The notes under the pieces were generated by a model. It was not told the DNA's origin and searched no databases. It worked only from the letters and a program-made list of their open reading frames with translations. Below are positions 1 to 11,167 of a DNA stretch of 64,000 bases, piece after piece. The first letter of the stretch is position 1. Each line of letters opens with the position of its first letter. The position numbers and the translations under genes are program-made. The stretch is taken from assembly GCA_905178155.1 (NCBI GenBank), contig CAJINV010000005.1, positions 4,322,918 through 4,386,917 of the forward strand, read 5' to 3'. This DNA is from Amoebophrya sp. A120. Its lineage: Eukaryota > Sar > Dinophyceae > Syndiniales > Amoebophryaceae.

Positions 1-1155
1 GACGACAACAGTGCTTTCCGGAGGCTGACAGCTAAAACACCGCCCGGACCATGACAGTGAGAAAACAGTAAATCAGGACCAAGAAGCTGACCAAGAGAGG
101 TCAGGTGGAAAAGCCGCAGCTTTTCCCGACGCGGCGGTGTCATTCTCGCATTCAGACAGTTTTTGGTTGCGCTTCTATAATTTGTCTGTGCGCACCAGCA
201 AGCAGTGAGAGTGACCGAGGAAAACTGAAGAAATTGAAGCCGTCGAGACACCTCTAGTGGCGGACACACTAGAAAAACGTGTCACGCCTTACAATCTTCA
301 ATTAGCACAGAGACCCAGCGTCACGCTGATTTTCACCAGCTCCATCATGAATTTATGTTCACGAACATCATGTAGTACAAAATGCCGATCAACGCAGAGG
401 GGCGAACCAGGGACCGAAGCACTTTCTGTCTTTGGTTTACGCTTATCCTGCTCCTCGTTTTTCCCTTTGGTTCAGCTTTAATACGGTTGTTCTTGCACAA
501 ATACACACGAAGACGTGCCCGGCAAACAAAACCGCGTCGATTGCAAAGCTCTATTGCTACTGCAGTTGTGAGATTCTTGTTCGTGTGTGGAGCGACGAAT
601 CATAATAATTGGCCATCAAGCTGCAGTTCTGTGGACCTCATCGTCAGAATTTCTTCCCGTGGTTTTCGCTTTTGCAGTAGAAGAGAAAAGCGAAGCAGGA
701 CAAGAGTCCCTCTTCGCGGGCCGGCTATCCAAAACTCAACTCGTACAGGCCCTAGGTGAAGTACTTCCTCCCCATCCACGTAAGCTCTTTGGTGTCCAGT
801 TCTACTAGACCACTAGCTACAGGGGTGATATCTACGAGTAAGTACTTACGCTTGTCATCATTCATGTTTATGTTTTCGCGGTATTTACTACTTTTTCCAC
901 GGCAAAATTCGCTTTCAGTTCATCTGAACGCCCACTCTAAATGGGTCTTCAACTAAGGTAAAACCTTTCTTCACACGTCGAGCTGCAACATCCTGACACA
1001 AGAAACCGCCACGCTTGTGCAGCACATAGCAACGCACGCGAGTTGTTGGTATACTATTTTGATTTTCGCATTCGACCTCAAACATAAAAATGCTTTCACC
1101 TGCAATGATTACGTCTCCGCTGCAGCAAAAGTACCTCTGCTGCAAAAGCTTCCAC
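1..1155. other. Intergenic, no supported gene
   Basis: I see no convincing coding region, RNA gene or inverted-repeat element here. Short open frames exist on both strands but none has coherent protein-like composition or joins to the gene that ends at 1156. The stretch probably includes the 3' flank of that minus-strand gene. Confidence 0.4.
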
Positions 1156-3610
1156 CTAGGCTTCATTTTCTAAAATCCCCAGGAACTTCTCAATGTGGTC
1201 CGCGATATCATTTCCCAGCATTGGCCGCAAAGCTTGATGCAGTGCCTTCTGAACCCACAGATCCACCCTTCGGCTGGGCTGGTCCTCGAAAGGATTGACC
1301 AAGCGCGGATCCGGATCCGCCGTCAATAGGTCGACCCGCAACTGGTCACACGAGAAGCATCGACCCACCGTGATGTGCTGCACCACCATCACCGATTCCG
1401 CGCCGAAGTTCACGTCGTCCCAGGCGTGTTTTTATGAATTGAAAAAGCACCAGGACCGCAAACACAGACGCACAACATCTCCATCCACGACAAAGATAGC
1501 GACAGTCTGCTATTAACTGCACATAACTTATTTCGATAATACTGTTCCGGCACTCGATGATTATGAATACGGTACCAGTGCCAGCCGCTGAGTGGTCTTG
1601 TCATGTAAAATCACAATAGGACGAGCCCTAAACTATTCATCTAAACCCTATTCTAAACCGGTCTTGTCATGTAAAATCAACGAGGAAAAAATCGCGGCTT
1701 CATTATTTCAACTTTGCTCGTATGCAAGTACTACTATTCAACGTGCAATCGGTGCGAGGAGCAAACTTCTACTTCTTTACCCCTTTCATAGCTGCGTGGC
1801 AAAGAACATGCGGTTCAACACCGCCCCTCCCAGCGGGCCCCCGGGGACCTGGTGGTGGTCCAGAAACACGCCAATCCAGTCTTTCGGAAAGCTGCCGTCG
1901 ATCTGGTCAGAGCCCAAAGTCATCTGGTCAGAGCCCGTCGATCTTCTGGTCAGAGCTCGTTGGAAAGCTGTCCGACCATTAGTGCACACTGCTTCGACGT
2001 CATCAACCAAGTCCTGCTCTACTTGCTGGTCATTGTCAGGACCTCCTTCGGATGAGGGGTCCTCCTCCGCCCGCTGCGAAGAGCTCCGCGTAGCTGGTAC
2101 GCCTTCCGAAGTCGCGTAAATGAATTCCCCTTGTTCATCATCCGGAACAGGCACCGGAGTGCTGACGGGAATCAGTCGGGGGTGCCGAAAGTAGTCCACG
2201 GGGTTGAGAATATTCGAGATGATCGCATTCCCGAGCCAGGTACCACCCCCGGTTCCCCGCCTCGGACGCCCCGGACCGGCAGCTTCATCCCGCTCAGCCT
2301 CGTCGCGATCTGCGATCTCGCCCTTGATTTTTTTCGTAAAGTCGGTAAGGGGCCGCACGATTTCGCGCACAATCAGCTGCTTGCAGCTCTCGCCCTCCTC
2401 CGGGCCATTCCCCGGCAGAAACTGCCGCACCCGGAGCCCCTCGGCGCGAAGCTTTCCTGTGCCGTGATTCATCTTTTCGTCTACTTGTTTCACCACGAAA
2501 CAGATGCGGTTGGTTTGAGGAAAGCGCTGCGGACTGCGCTACAAGAAGACCGACAAAAAATATAGCACGAAGAATATGAATCCATCACATGAAAAAGTGC
2601 AGTAATTCTCCACTTACCTTCTGCGAACTCATCGAAGCCGTCTTCGTCGCGCCCATGCAACAGAACATGGTGGTCGAGTCCCGCAACAATGCCACGATCT
2701 GTCCAGTAGCTGTATCCATTGCAAAGGGTTCTGTCTCGCAGGTCGCACGTAAACAATACACGAGCCTGCACACCCACACCACCTTGCCACGTAGTAATTA
2801 CTTGCGCTGTGGTCTGCAAAAAGGCTGGATCGGCGGCGGGGCACCGAATGAGGAGCAGCCCACTGTCTGTCCACTTCCACATGTTCGTCTATTTTGATTA
2901 GATAACAATAGATAGTGTTACAACTGCAATATTATCAACAGTGTTGCACATCAACTTGCGATCATCGAAGACGTGTTTTGCATAGGATAATCTTCGTCTA
3001 CGAGCAGCAAGCGCTGCCGACCGGGTGGGAAATACAGGCTTGCCTCTGCCTCGTTGGCGGCCGTGGACTTGGAGGACGCGGACACGCCCCGCTGAAACAA
3101 GTTGCGTTCGTGTCTCTGACCACCAGGAGTTTCCCCCGCCGCCCCTCGCTGGTCTGCTGCCGGCGCAACTTGATCTTCCGGACCGCCCAAGTTGTTCCCT
3201 TGTTGTTCCCCTCGTGGTTCGGCGATGGCTGCTGCGGGCTGGTCGTGGTCCACATTGCGCGGCCCGAGAAATCCCGCTTGCGCCTCGGCTGGTGAAGTTG
3301 CTGGCTCGTGGTCGTCCTGTGCATCCCCGACGAAAGGTAAATTCTGGTACGCCAACAGCATCGGCTGCTGGAGGTGTCCCGGCGGTGCAATGTCAAACCC
3401 AGGCAGGGGCGTAGCCCAAGCGTTACTTTGAGCAGCGCCGGGGCCAGATCGGCCAAAAACCTCGGTGGAAACATGCGCGAGCGACTGTAATGCCACAAGA
3501 ACGAGAACCCCGGATCGGAGGGCCCGGGCGTGTTGAGTGCAGCAGCAGCTCCGCATATAGCATACACTCCTGGAGCTTTTGTCCGTTCTTGTTGTCCCGT
3601 GGAAGATCAT
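1156..3610 (-). CDS. Secreted protein of unknown function, multi-exon
   Basis: I do not recognise the family. The minus-strand gene begins at 3610, or more plausibly at an internal ATG near 3556 that gives a good signal peptide: a Cys-rich start followed by the hydrophobic stretch VLVLVALQSLAHV. The N-terminal region is Pro/Ala/Gln-rich. It continues through exons near 2895-2626 (containing WKWTDSGLLLIRC) and 2545-1790, which is charged, with a Gly/Arg patch and an acidic Asp/Glu/Gln tract, and ends with an exon at about 1430-1156. Exon 1 to 2 can be joined through a GT donor near 3000 and an AG acceptor near 2892. The junction at about 2620/2545 and the last intron (about 1785-1430) do not resolve with simple GT-AG boundaries in frame, so the exact junctions are uncertain. 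The coding character of the long middle exon is clear. Confidence 0.55.
1594..1680. repeat. Short direct repeat, 67 bp period
   Basis: A 20-base unit beginning ggtcttgtcatg and ending aaaatca occurs at about 1594 and again at about 1661. It lies in the last intron of the secreted-protein gene. It contains the ttgtcatg motif that also recurs inside the introner elements, so it may be a decayed fragment of one. Confidence 0.5.
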
Positions 3611-4468
3611 TTTCGACCCAGTCGAAGAAAGGAGAAGAGACCTCGGTGGTGTAGTCGATTATAGATACGGCCCGGAAAAAAGTCTTGGCCGGTCAGTGGC
3701 TTGATCAATCAAGCGGGTCGTGCTCGTAATTGTCGTTTGTAAGTAAAATTAACTCGAAAAATAAATGCTCGGCTTCGCATGCAAATGCAATACGGCGTAC
3801 TAGAGTTTCTCCTGTTTCACCGGGAAAAACACCTTCGTTCAATTTCACGGCTCAGCAGCAATGCCGTCCAAACAATAGGAGCAGGAGCGTTAATAACTTT
3901 CCGCCTCCGGTGAATGTATGTTGGATGAAATAACTTTCGAAAACGCTATCGTTCCGAACAGAGGACTTCACAAAGAAAAGAGGTGAAGCAACCTACCTAC
4001 GCTACTCACTTGGAAAAGCGCATACCCCGTAAAAGGAACAGACGTGTATAGTACTCATGGATCAGCAGAAAGCCTGCAGATGGCGAAAAAAACACATCTG
4101 CAAATCGTGATCTTGCTAGCTGGCCGTACCTACGATAATCTCCTAGCGTCGGGAAGCTCCTGAGAGTGGCATCATAAACAAGCGCCTAAGCAACTTCTTC
4201 CCCTATAGTTGTACTTGAGACGAAGATCTCAGGCAGTGCTGGAAAGTTTTGTTCTAACTCGTTTTCACAATTATGAACTCAATCGCTGCAACCGCTGCTG
4301 CTTACGCTGGTGCGATAGAAATCGTTACTTGAAGTTCAAGCTGGTGAGTTGTTCAGCACGAGAACAAGAAACTCCGTTTGGTCTGTTTTCTGATTTCAGT
4401 TGTTTGTGATTTCAGTCGTTTCTCATTTCAGTTGTACATTGATCTCAGTTCACGTTCAGAGCAGGCGG
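3611..4468. other. Intergenic, no supported gene
   Basis: No coding region or element is supported. Several tttcagttg-type repeats occur near 4395-4430, just downstream of the next minus-strand gene's stop codon. I see no terminator or RNA gene. Confidence 0.4.
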
Positions 4469-7400
4469 CTACTTGCGCGCCTTCTGTTCCACCTTGGCCA
4501 TGATGTTTTTTTGCTTGTCAGAATGATACGACTTTTGCAGGTTGTCGGTGTAGAAATTGTACTCCCAGTCGTTTATTTTCTTGGCTTGATACGCCGCCTG
4601 CACTTCCTCCTGGGTCAACATCCCGCCGCCACCACCACCGGGCGCAGCGGCTCTTTGCTGCTGCCCCTGCCGGTTCGCAAAATACTGCTGACCAAAGCCG
4701 CCGGCTGCAGGACCCCCGTTACCTGGTAGAACAAGTACAGAAGATGAGCATCAGAAATCAAACAGAATCCAGTACTGAATTCGTGGACTATTAACGACTT
4801 CAGTATCTGACGCCCGTCCTTCTAGAAAAGGCCGCCGCGTCTTCACACGATCTACATGCATTTCCGAGTGTCACCTGGATGCGAACTACCTTCTTCCTTA
4901 CTTGAACCACCTAAGGAGGGCGTCGAAGAAGATCTACGAAAAAATATATCGAAATCGACGTGTGCAGCTACTAGACTGACATGATAGTTAGTGATACAAG
5001 CACGAACAAGAGCGATGGATCATCTTCTATTGGTACTTGATCTGCCGCCCTGACCGCCGCCCTGCAGCTTTCCTTGTATTCGGTCCACAATTGTCTGCTG
5101 CTTTTCAGAAAAGCTGTTCCGATCAAAATTGCTTTTCATGAAGTTGAATTCCCAGTCATTGATTCGGCCACCGTCACGGGCTTGCACCATCTGCTCCTCC
5201 GTCATACCCCAAGCTGGTGACACACCGCCACCCCCCATGGCAGCTGCTGTTATTTTTGTGGTTTATATACAACCTTTTCAACATCACGCGCCAACCGTGA
5301 CTCGAGGAAACATCATCCGATGGAAGAGGTATCACGGAGAAACAACTCATGTCAACACATGGTGCTGACCTTGATTCATCATGCTGACTTTGTTCCCTTA
5401 TCCTGTCTGGGAGAACTCATCTATTCTGATGTACTAAAATCATTCCAATTGGCATACCTCCCGGTCCCGCGTCCCCTGGGGCGGGGGCCTCTATGGATGT
5501 GTCAGAGTTGAAATCGACAAAGTTGAAATAATTTGTCATGCATAAAGAACTGGATGCCAGTTAGAAACCAGTTTCTAAGTGGCGCAAGACAAATTTCGGT
5601 GGTCCCTAAATCCAGTTTGTCATGCTTTTTAGGCAAAGAAGAGCGATTTTCTCATGCTACTTTAGCAGCTCGAGCTGTAACCCCAAACAGGCTTACAATC
5701 GGCCTCACCTGCCTGCTCTGCAACACATGTGCCTCGGGTCATGCATTTTATGCATTACAAATTCTTTCAACTTTGACAATTTCAAACCTCACGCTTCCAT
5801 AGCCTCGCCATTGAGCTTGTTCTTGATTTTCTCCACGACGGGGGCTTGCTTCTCCGTGACGTCCGTTGGGGCGCGCGCAAAGTTATTCAAAATGAAGTTG
5901 TAGTCCCACTCTACAATCTTCTGCTCCTTCAACGCGTCATCAATCTCGCTCTTATGGTGAGGAAAGGTCCCAACCATTGTCCCCATACTCAAACGAGAAG
6001 TCTGCGATGCTGACTTGTGGCCGCAAGTCGCCTCCGCCTTGCATGGCAGCAATTGTCCCCGAGGCATCCGGCGAGGCGAGCGCTGGTGACGCCAGTCAGT
6101 CTACAAGACAGCTGTCTGCCGTACCAAGACAGCTGTCTGCCATACCAAACAGGGAGCCGCAGCGGATTCTCGCTGCAGCAGCCGCTCACTGCAAGACAGA
6201 ATTGACTTGCGTGCCCAAAGAACCCAGCATCAGACAGACTTCGTTTTGAACATGAGGAGGCGGGTTTTGTTTTTGATAGGTTTTGTGGAGTCCCCACAGC
6301 TCCGAATACTCGTCATCTGCAGATGGAGGATCAAACACATCGCAAAAAAAACAAGCTGAAGAGAGCTAGAACTTCGACCATTTACCACGGTAAACCCGTG
6401 CTGGCGAACCGGGGCGGGTTCGTTACATTTACGGAACGCAATTACTTTGAAACAGTGCAGAAGCAGAAGTACATGGAATAGGAATATTTGAATTAAGGGC
6501 ATACCGCCAATCTCCGTCGTTTTCCCGCCTCGCACTTTTTCCTCGATCTCGGTTCGTCGCGCGACCTGCTTGTCCGTAAAGTGGGCATCCGGATCCGCGG
6601 CCAGTTTTTCCAGTTGATCCGAATAGAACTTGACTTCCCAATCACTGATCTTGTTTTCCTGCTTTGCCTGCGTGATCTGCTCCATGTTCAAGAACCCCGC
6701 GGGCACCGCCCCCGGCTGCGCCACACCGACTCCGCCGCCCATGTAGTTGAACCCACCTCCGTGCTGGGGCGGCGCAAAGTTAGTTGCTCCGAAACCGCCC
6801 GGCTGCTGCATCCCGAAATTATGCGGTTGTTGCTGTGGCTGCCCGAACGACCCCGGTTGTCCAAATTGACCAAACGTCTGTGCTTGCCCGATTTGCCCAA
6901 ACTGCCCGAACCCCTGCTGTTGCATGGCGGGGGCAGCACTGAAACCGCTCATGGGTGGCGCAGCAAACGCGGAAGCCGCCCCAGAGGAGGAAGAGGCCAT
7001 TCCAGATCCACCGAGCTTCGCGTCAATCTTGGCTTTCTGAGCCTGCTGCTTCTCGCTGAGCTTCTCCGGGTCCCGGGCCAAATTACTCACAGAGAAATCG
7101 TACTCCCATTGCGTTATAATTCCGCTGGTCTGATGTGATAGTGGAAAGGAGCGCCTAAGTCAAGCTTTGCAACGGCAAAAAAACCGCTATCAACAGTGGA
7201 CACAGTGCCTACTTAGCATGATTGCGGTATTTGATTTCAGAAGTGGTCAAGGGAGCGGACACAGGACTTGCTTTCGATGTCCTGGCCGTTACATTTTCAA
7301 TAAAAAAGAAAAAGGCACAACTTCAGGTCTACTTCCGAAAGCAAAACAAACCAAGAAGCCAAAAAACCTTTGCCTCATCCAGCCGGCCCTTGTTAGCGAA

Positions 7401-7637
7401 ACACTCCGCAACCTTTTTCTCGATCTGGTCCTTGATGCTTGTCTGTTTCTCCGAGAGGGACTCTTTGGTCATGTTCTCGGTATAGAAGTTTTTTTCCCAG
7501 TCATTGATCCACTTGTTTTGGTGCGCAAAGTCGACGTCCTGGGGACCTAGTGTAGAGGCGGACGCTGTCATTTTCCGCCGCTTGCTTCCCGGCGATTCGT
7601 CGCCATCGCCCACATAGAAGCCTCCGTTGTCCGCCAT
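4469..7637 (-). CDS. Six-repeat W-E..F / EKQ domain protein
   Basis: This is a minus-strand multi-exon gene with ATG at 7637 and stop at 4469. It carries six copies of a roughly 40-residue module of the form INDWExxFxxxN...LSEKQxxIxxxIxxK, near 7510, 7100, 6630, 5920, 5160 and 4590. The linkers are Gly/Gln/Pro-rich, especially between repeats 2 and 3. Exon 1 begins MADNGGFYVGDGDESPG and includes a basic KRRK patch, possibly a nuclear signal. Canonical acceptors are visible at about 7130 and 5250. Family D element D1 (5492-5801) interrupts the coding sequence after repeat 4. I do not recognise the protein. The module loosely resembles the short W-E..F...LS.KQ..I helical segment found in some phage and plastid replication proteins, but that is only a resemblance. 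The junctions around 6000-6500 and 4750-5030 are not resolved. Confidence 0.6.
5492..5801. mobile_element. Introner D1 (family D), 310 bp
   Basis: Terminal inverted repeats: left end tatggatgtgtcagag, right end ctcacgcttccata (imperfect). The flanking direct repeat is gcctc at 5487-5491 and 5802-5806. It interrupts the EKQ-repeat gene just after repeat 4. The interior carries several ttgtcatgc / gcattacaa motifs. D1 is the only element whose duplication would even allow a GC-AG register. Confidence 0.85.
6107..6150. repeat. Tandem duplication, 22 bp unit
   Basis: Two adjacent near-identical 22-base units (agacagctgtctgccgtacc, then the same with one change) lie in an intron or exon edge of the EKQ-repeat gene. 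Each unit contains the palindrome agacagctgtct. Confidence 0.6.
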
Positions 7638-8215
7638 GACGTGAGTGTGTGATTGGTTCAAAACTGTGCCAGGATCAACGCGAGCACGACCTCTAATTTC
7701 AAAAGTAGTTAAACTTACGACTGTTTTTGCGTAGGGCCTACAACTTTCTCGTCAAACCATAGAGAATCCGCGTGCCTGGGAGGTTCTTATAGTGGAAACG
7801 CTAGCAGGAAAATCGGAATTATATCACAACGATGGGACCTCTAGACAACCTTCTCACTTGTTGGACGCGGGATGAAAACTAACGGGATCTTCGAACGTCA
7901 AAAGGTACAGCAGCGAAGCCTGCGCTTGAAGGAGAAGCCACTATAGATCAATAAGAAGCTCCTCTGCAGCTTCAAGTGGATCTCCGCATCAGACACTTTG
8001 TTTGCACCTTTTTGATTTGCTATGTTGAAAAACCTAAAAAAAGCCAATCAGCAAGTGCTGTGCATCGAAGTCTCTATTCATTGTTTGACGTGCCGCGCTC
8101 GAAGAACTTACTTTCTCGGCACACCACTGTGCCTCGTACGCTGCAAAACAGCCGTTTGTGCACTTTGTCCAGAAACATCAAGTCTCCGTCCCGAGAAACA
8201 ACGACCCACTCAGCG
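7638..8215. other. Intergenic, no supported gene
   Basis: This is the upstream region of the minus-strand EKQ-repeat gene and the 3' flank of the next minus-strand coding region. I see no element or gene. Confidence 0.4.
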
Positions 8216-8632
8216 TCAAGGTTTCCAGAAACCCTCCAGGACTACGCGCCGAGTCTCTGAACCGACAGTACCACTAGCACGCTTTTCTGTCTCCGCATCG
8301 CGCGTTTCTTGGCTGCCCGCGAATTCACCGAACAATGCGTCTGGCGCTTCCGGGTGAAAAGCAGGTGGCGGCGGCAGGCCAGCTGCTTGCGTTCTGGATG
8401 TTCGCTCTGCAGCATCTTCCCAGGTGGTGGAACCTGCCGCCTTTCCTTCATGACTTATTTCCTGTGGTCGCGACAATGGCAAGTCGTGCTCCTCCGCGAA
8501 CTGCACTACAAACCGAAAAAAACGCTCCGTAGGAAGAACGTTGTGTTGGCAGATATAGTGCTCCGCATACCCCTGCGGCCAGACCATGACGAGTATAGAA
8601 GGAGGGTGGCAGCCTTGAAAAAACGCATGCAT
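8216..8632 (-). CDS. Small hypothetical protein or 3' exon
   Basis: A minus-strand frame of about 138 codons runs from an ATG at about 8632 to a stop at 8216. The first half (containing YICQHNVLPTERFFRFVVQF) has a coherent helical composition. The second half is Pro/Ala/Glu-rich and disordered. No family is recognised. It lies downstream of the stop (8715) of the next gene, so it is likely a separate gene. An upstream exon cannot be excluded, since the start lies next to a Phe-rich stretch that could be a splice acceptor. Confidence 0.35.
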   Translation of the reverse strand: MHAFFQGCHPPSILVMVWPQGYAEHYICQHNVLPTERFFRFVVQFAEEHDLPLSRPQEISHEGKAAGSTTWEDAAERTSRTQAAGLPPPPAFHPEAPDALFGEFAGSQETRDAETEKRASGTVGSETRRVVLEGFWKP

Positions 8633-8714
8633 CGACACAATTCTTCACATGCTGTTGTTCATCTCCCATAAAAATCTATTACATACATGCCTATCGGTAC
8701 TATCAATCTGTGCC

Positions 8715-10010
8715 TTATTTGTTCAGCACCCTACTATTCACGATAAAATGCGTGGAGGATTCACGTCCCAGATCATCCAGAACCTCCTTCACAACTACCA
8801 GCACCAGTGACTTGATCAATCCGGGCCGCTGCATTCGGAGATCATAGGCAACGATGTCGCCCTAGCCGGTTACATACACATCCAACCAAAGAAATTCGGT
8901 CGATGACACCCTCTCTACTCCTTTAAGGTACACAGCATTGGATAGTTCTCCGCTCGTGTTCAACAGTATCGAAATATTCCGCTTGGTATTCGCCACTACC
9001 AACGATTTCCCCCGGTGCAACCCTCGAGAACGCCAGGCCGCGATACTGCCGAAACTGCAAATAAACCTTCGAGGAGTGGTGCTGCCGTCGTCCGTCCTCC
9101 AGGTCGTGCCCGCTCGCCGCACGGATTAGAGTCTCTGCCTTTTCCACCAGGAAGCAAAACTTCCTTTTGGATTCGCCACCCCAGGCAAGAAACGCCTGCG
9201 GATTCGGAATGGGGCGATAATGTTCGATCCCTTTGGTGGAGGCAAAATATGCGAAAAGGTCGTTGCCTTCCTCAATTATTCCGTGGATGATGTCCACAAT
9301 CTCCCAAATGTGGTGCCAAAACGATGAACCCGAGCGTGCTAGCGTAGTCTGCTGACAATAAAACCTACATTAGTAACTTACACATCATGCAGACAGAAGA
9401 GGCCCCGTGACTCACTGCATAGCCTGTGTTCTTGTCATCCGAGTTTTATTTTTGCGGTAAATAATAAAATTGTGCATTGTCTTTAGGCGGAGGCGATGGA
9501 TGCAAGATCACTACAATTCAACGTGGTAGCGGTTCGAGTTCGCCTACAAATATGGATGTGTCAGAATCGAAATTGACAAAATCGAAAAATTTGCGATGCA
9601 CAAGATCGATGCCAGTTGGAGACTCAGTTTCCAAGTGGCGCATGACAAATTTCGCGAGCACCCAAATCCAGTCTGTCATGCTGTTTGGGCAAAGAAGACT
9701 GCTCCTGTCATGCTACTCCGGCAGCACATTGCACACCCGTGAACAGGCTTACAATCGGTCTCATTTGCCTGCTCCCCAATACAGGCTTTCAGTGCCCTGC
9801 GTTTTATGCATTACAAGTTTTTCGATTTTGTCGATTTCGATCCTGACACATCCATAACAAAGTAAGATAAAGTAGTTCCCGGAGATAAACGAGGTGCATC
9901 ACGGCGACTGAAACGAGTAGGCAGACGCATGCAGCGAGCGATCGAAAAAACCATGGCATGTCCAGAAAGATGAAATGCCAACGTTGCGTCCGAGACTCCG
10001 TCTTGCATCT
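8715..10010 (-). CDS. Unknown protein, at least two exons
   Basis: Two exons are clear on the minus strand. The exon at 9348-8932 is 417 nt with a good cag acceptor at 9349. It encodes a segment containing WEIVDIIHGIIEEGNDLFAY and FLVEKAETLIRAASGHDLED. The last exon, 8861-8715, encodes GDIVAYDLRMQRPGLIKSLV and ends ..VLNK-stop. A donor GTACCT at 8931 joins them in frame. A further upstream exon near 9860-10010 (containing ATLAFHLSGHAMVFSIARC) is likely but its splicing is unresolved. Element D2 sits at its downstream edge. I do not recognise the family, and there is no signal peptide or membrane segment in the clear exons. Confidence 0.5.
9551..9856. mobile_element. Introner D2 (family D), 306 bp
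   Basis: Left end tatggatgtgtcagaa, right end cctgacacatccata; these are close inverted repeats. The flanking repeat is acaaa at 9546-9550 and 9857-9861. Same family and orientation as D1 and D3. It lies between exons, or inside an upstream exon, of the unknown gene 8715-10010. Confidence 0.85.
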
Positions 10011-11167
10011 ATGACGATCGAGTCAGCTACGTGTTTGATGATCCAGCACTTGGAGAAGGTTTATGATTTGCTCGACGACGTTTTTCATGAAGAAAGCACT
10101 CCTGTTTAGTGGTTATTCATTCCTATCAGTATACGATGAGATGCGAACGATCGAAACTGAACAGGCACAAGAACTTCCGCTTGAAGATAAGGGAACGAAT
10201 AATTTTTCGTCCGTCGTTGTGTACAAATTGTGTGTAGTCCCACTGCTCCTCGAGGGCGTGGCCCTGCTTACACATATTATCTCGGCCACGACAGCACAAG
10301 CATAGAAGATGTACAAGAATGTGGATGTGCTATTCCACCACTGGAATATAGAAATTTCGTTGTCGTCGATGTCGTCATCGTGATGATGTCCTCGGTCCCT
10401 TATAACCAAATTATGCTCTGTTCTGCTGCCGACCGGAAAAACGGAACAGCTTCCATACAACTACTCCCGAAATTCCATGGCTCTGATACACTTACCAGTA
10501 TGTACAATTCAACAACCTTACACTTTTTTCCCTTCAATTTCGCTTTACAGGCGTACGCAAAGAGCGAGTTCGAGCAAAATGAGCTACTTGGTTTGGTTGA
10601 ATGCTAAGAGTAGAATCCGGCTCTGTAGTGCACTATGTCAACAACAACATCTGCCTCGCACTTGCAAAACATTTCCTTTTGCTGGTTCCTCTATTCTTAG
10701 GTGCTTCGAAACATTCTGTGACATTGCCAGTTCTAGCTGCGATCGATTCACTGTATTTTGAATCTGGTGCAGGAAGCTCGAGCGCGACAAAAGCTGCAGC
10801 CGAAAAGGTTAAAGTTGTGATAGTAAATCTAAATGTGGTCACATCGCATTAGGTCGTCTTTCCCTTCTCAACTGCCTGTTTCGTCGTCGTGTGAGAAAGT
10901 TTCCAACCCGACTTGTGACTGGCGCGACGAATTACTGATCCCAAGAAGTAGATCTTGAATTCGCGAGACCATCTTCTACATCAGCTGAAAGCAGCAACAG
11001 CTACCATAGTATGTAAAAAAATATCAGAAGTATCTTTTTTGCATGTCGCTTGCTAGGAGAAAAGCACCAGCAGCAGCACAGACAGCCAGTGACGGTGCGC
11101 CGCCCAGGGACGAGATGATGACTCGACATGTTTTTTTTTCTTCATATGGTCGTGCATAAAAATACCA
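10011..11167. other. No gene I can support
   Basis: Open frames on both strands overlap here without convincing protein composition. The minus-strand segment 10040-10100 could encode a short helix (KNVVEQIINLLQVLDH), possibly the first exon of the upstream end of gene 8715-10010. There are no inverted-repeat elements. Confidence 0.35.

Noticed and set aside
6581-7138. 185-codon plus-strand frame
   Set aside because: It is the antisense shadow of the Gly/Gln-rich linker and two repeats of the EKQ-repeat protein.
10113-10607. Overlapping frames on both strands at 10.1-10.6 kb
   Set aside because: Neither strand shows coherent composition or in-frame splice joins to a neighbour; one contains poly-Asp/His from simple sequence.
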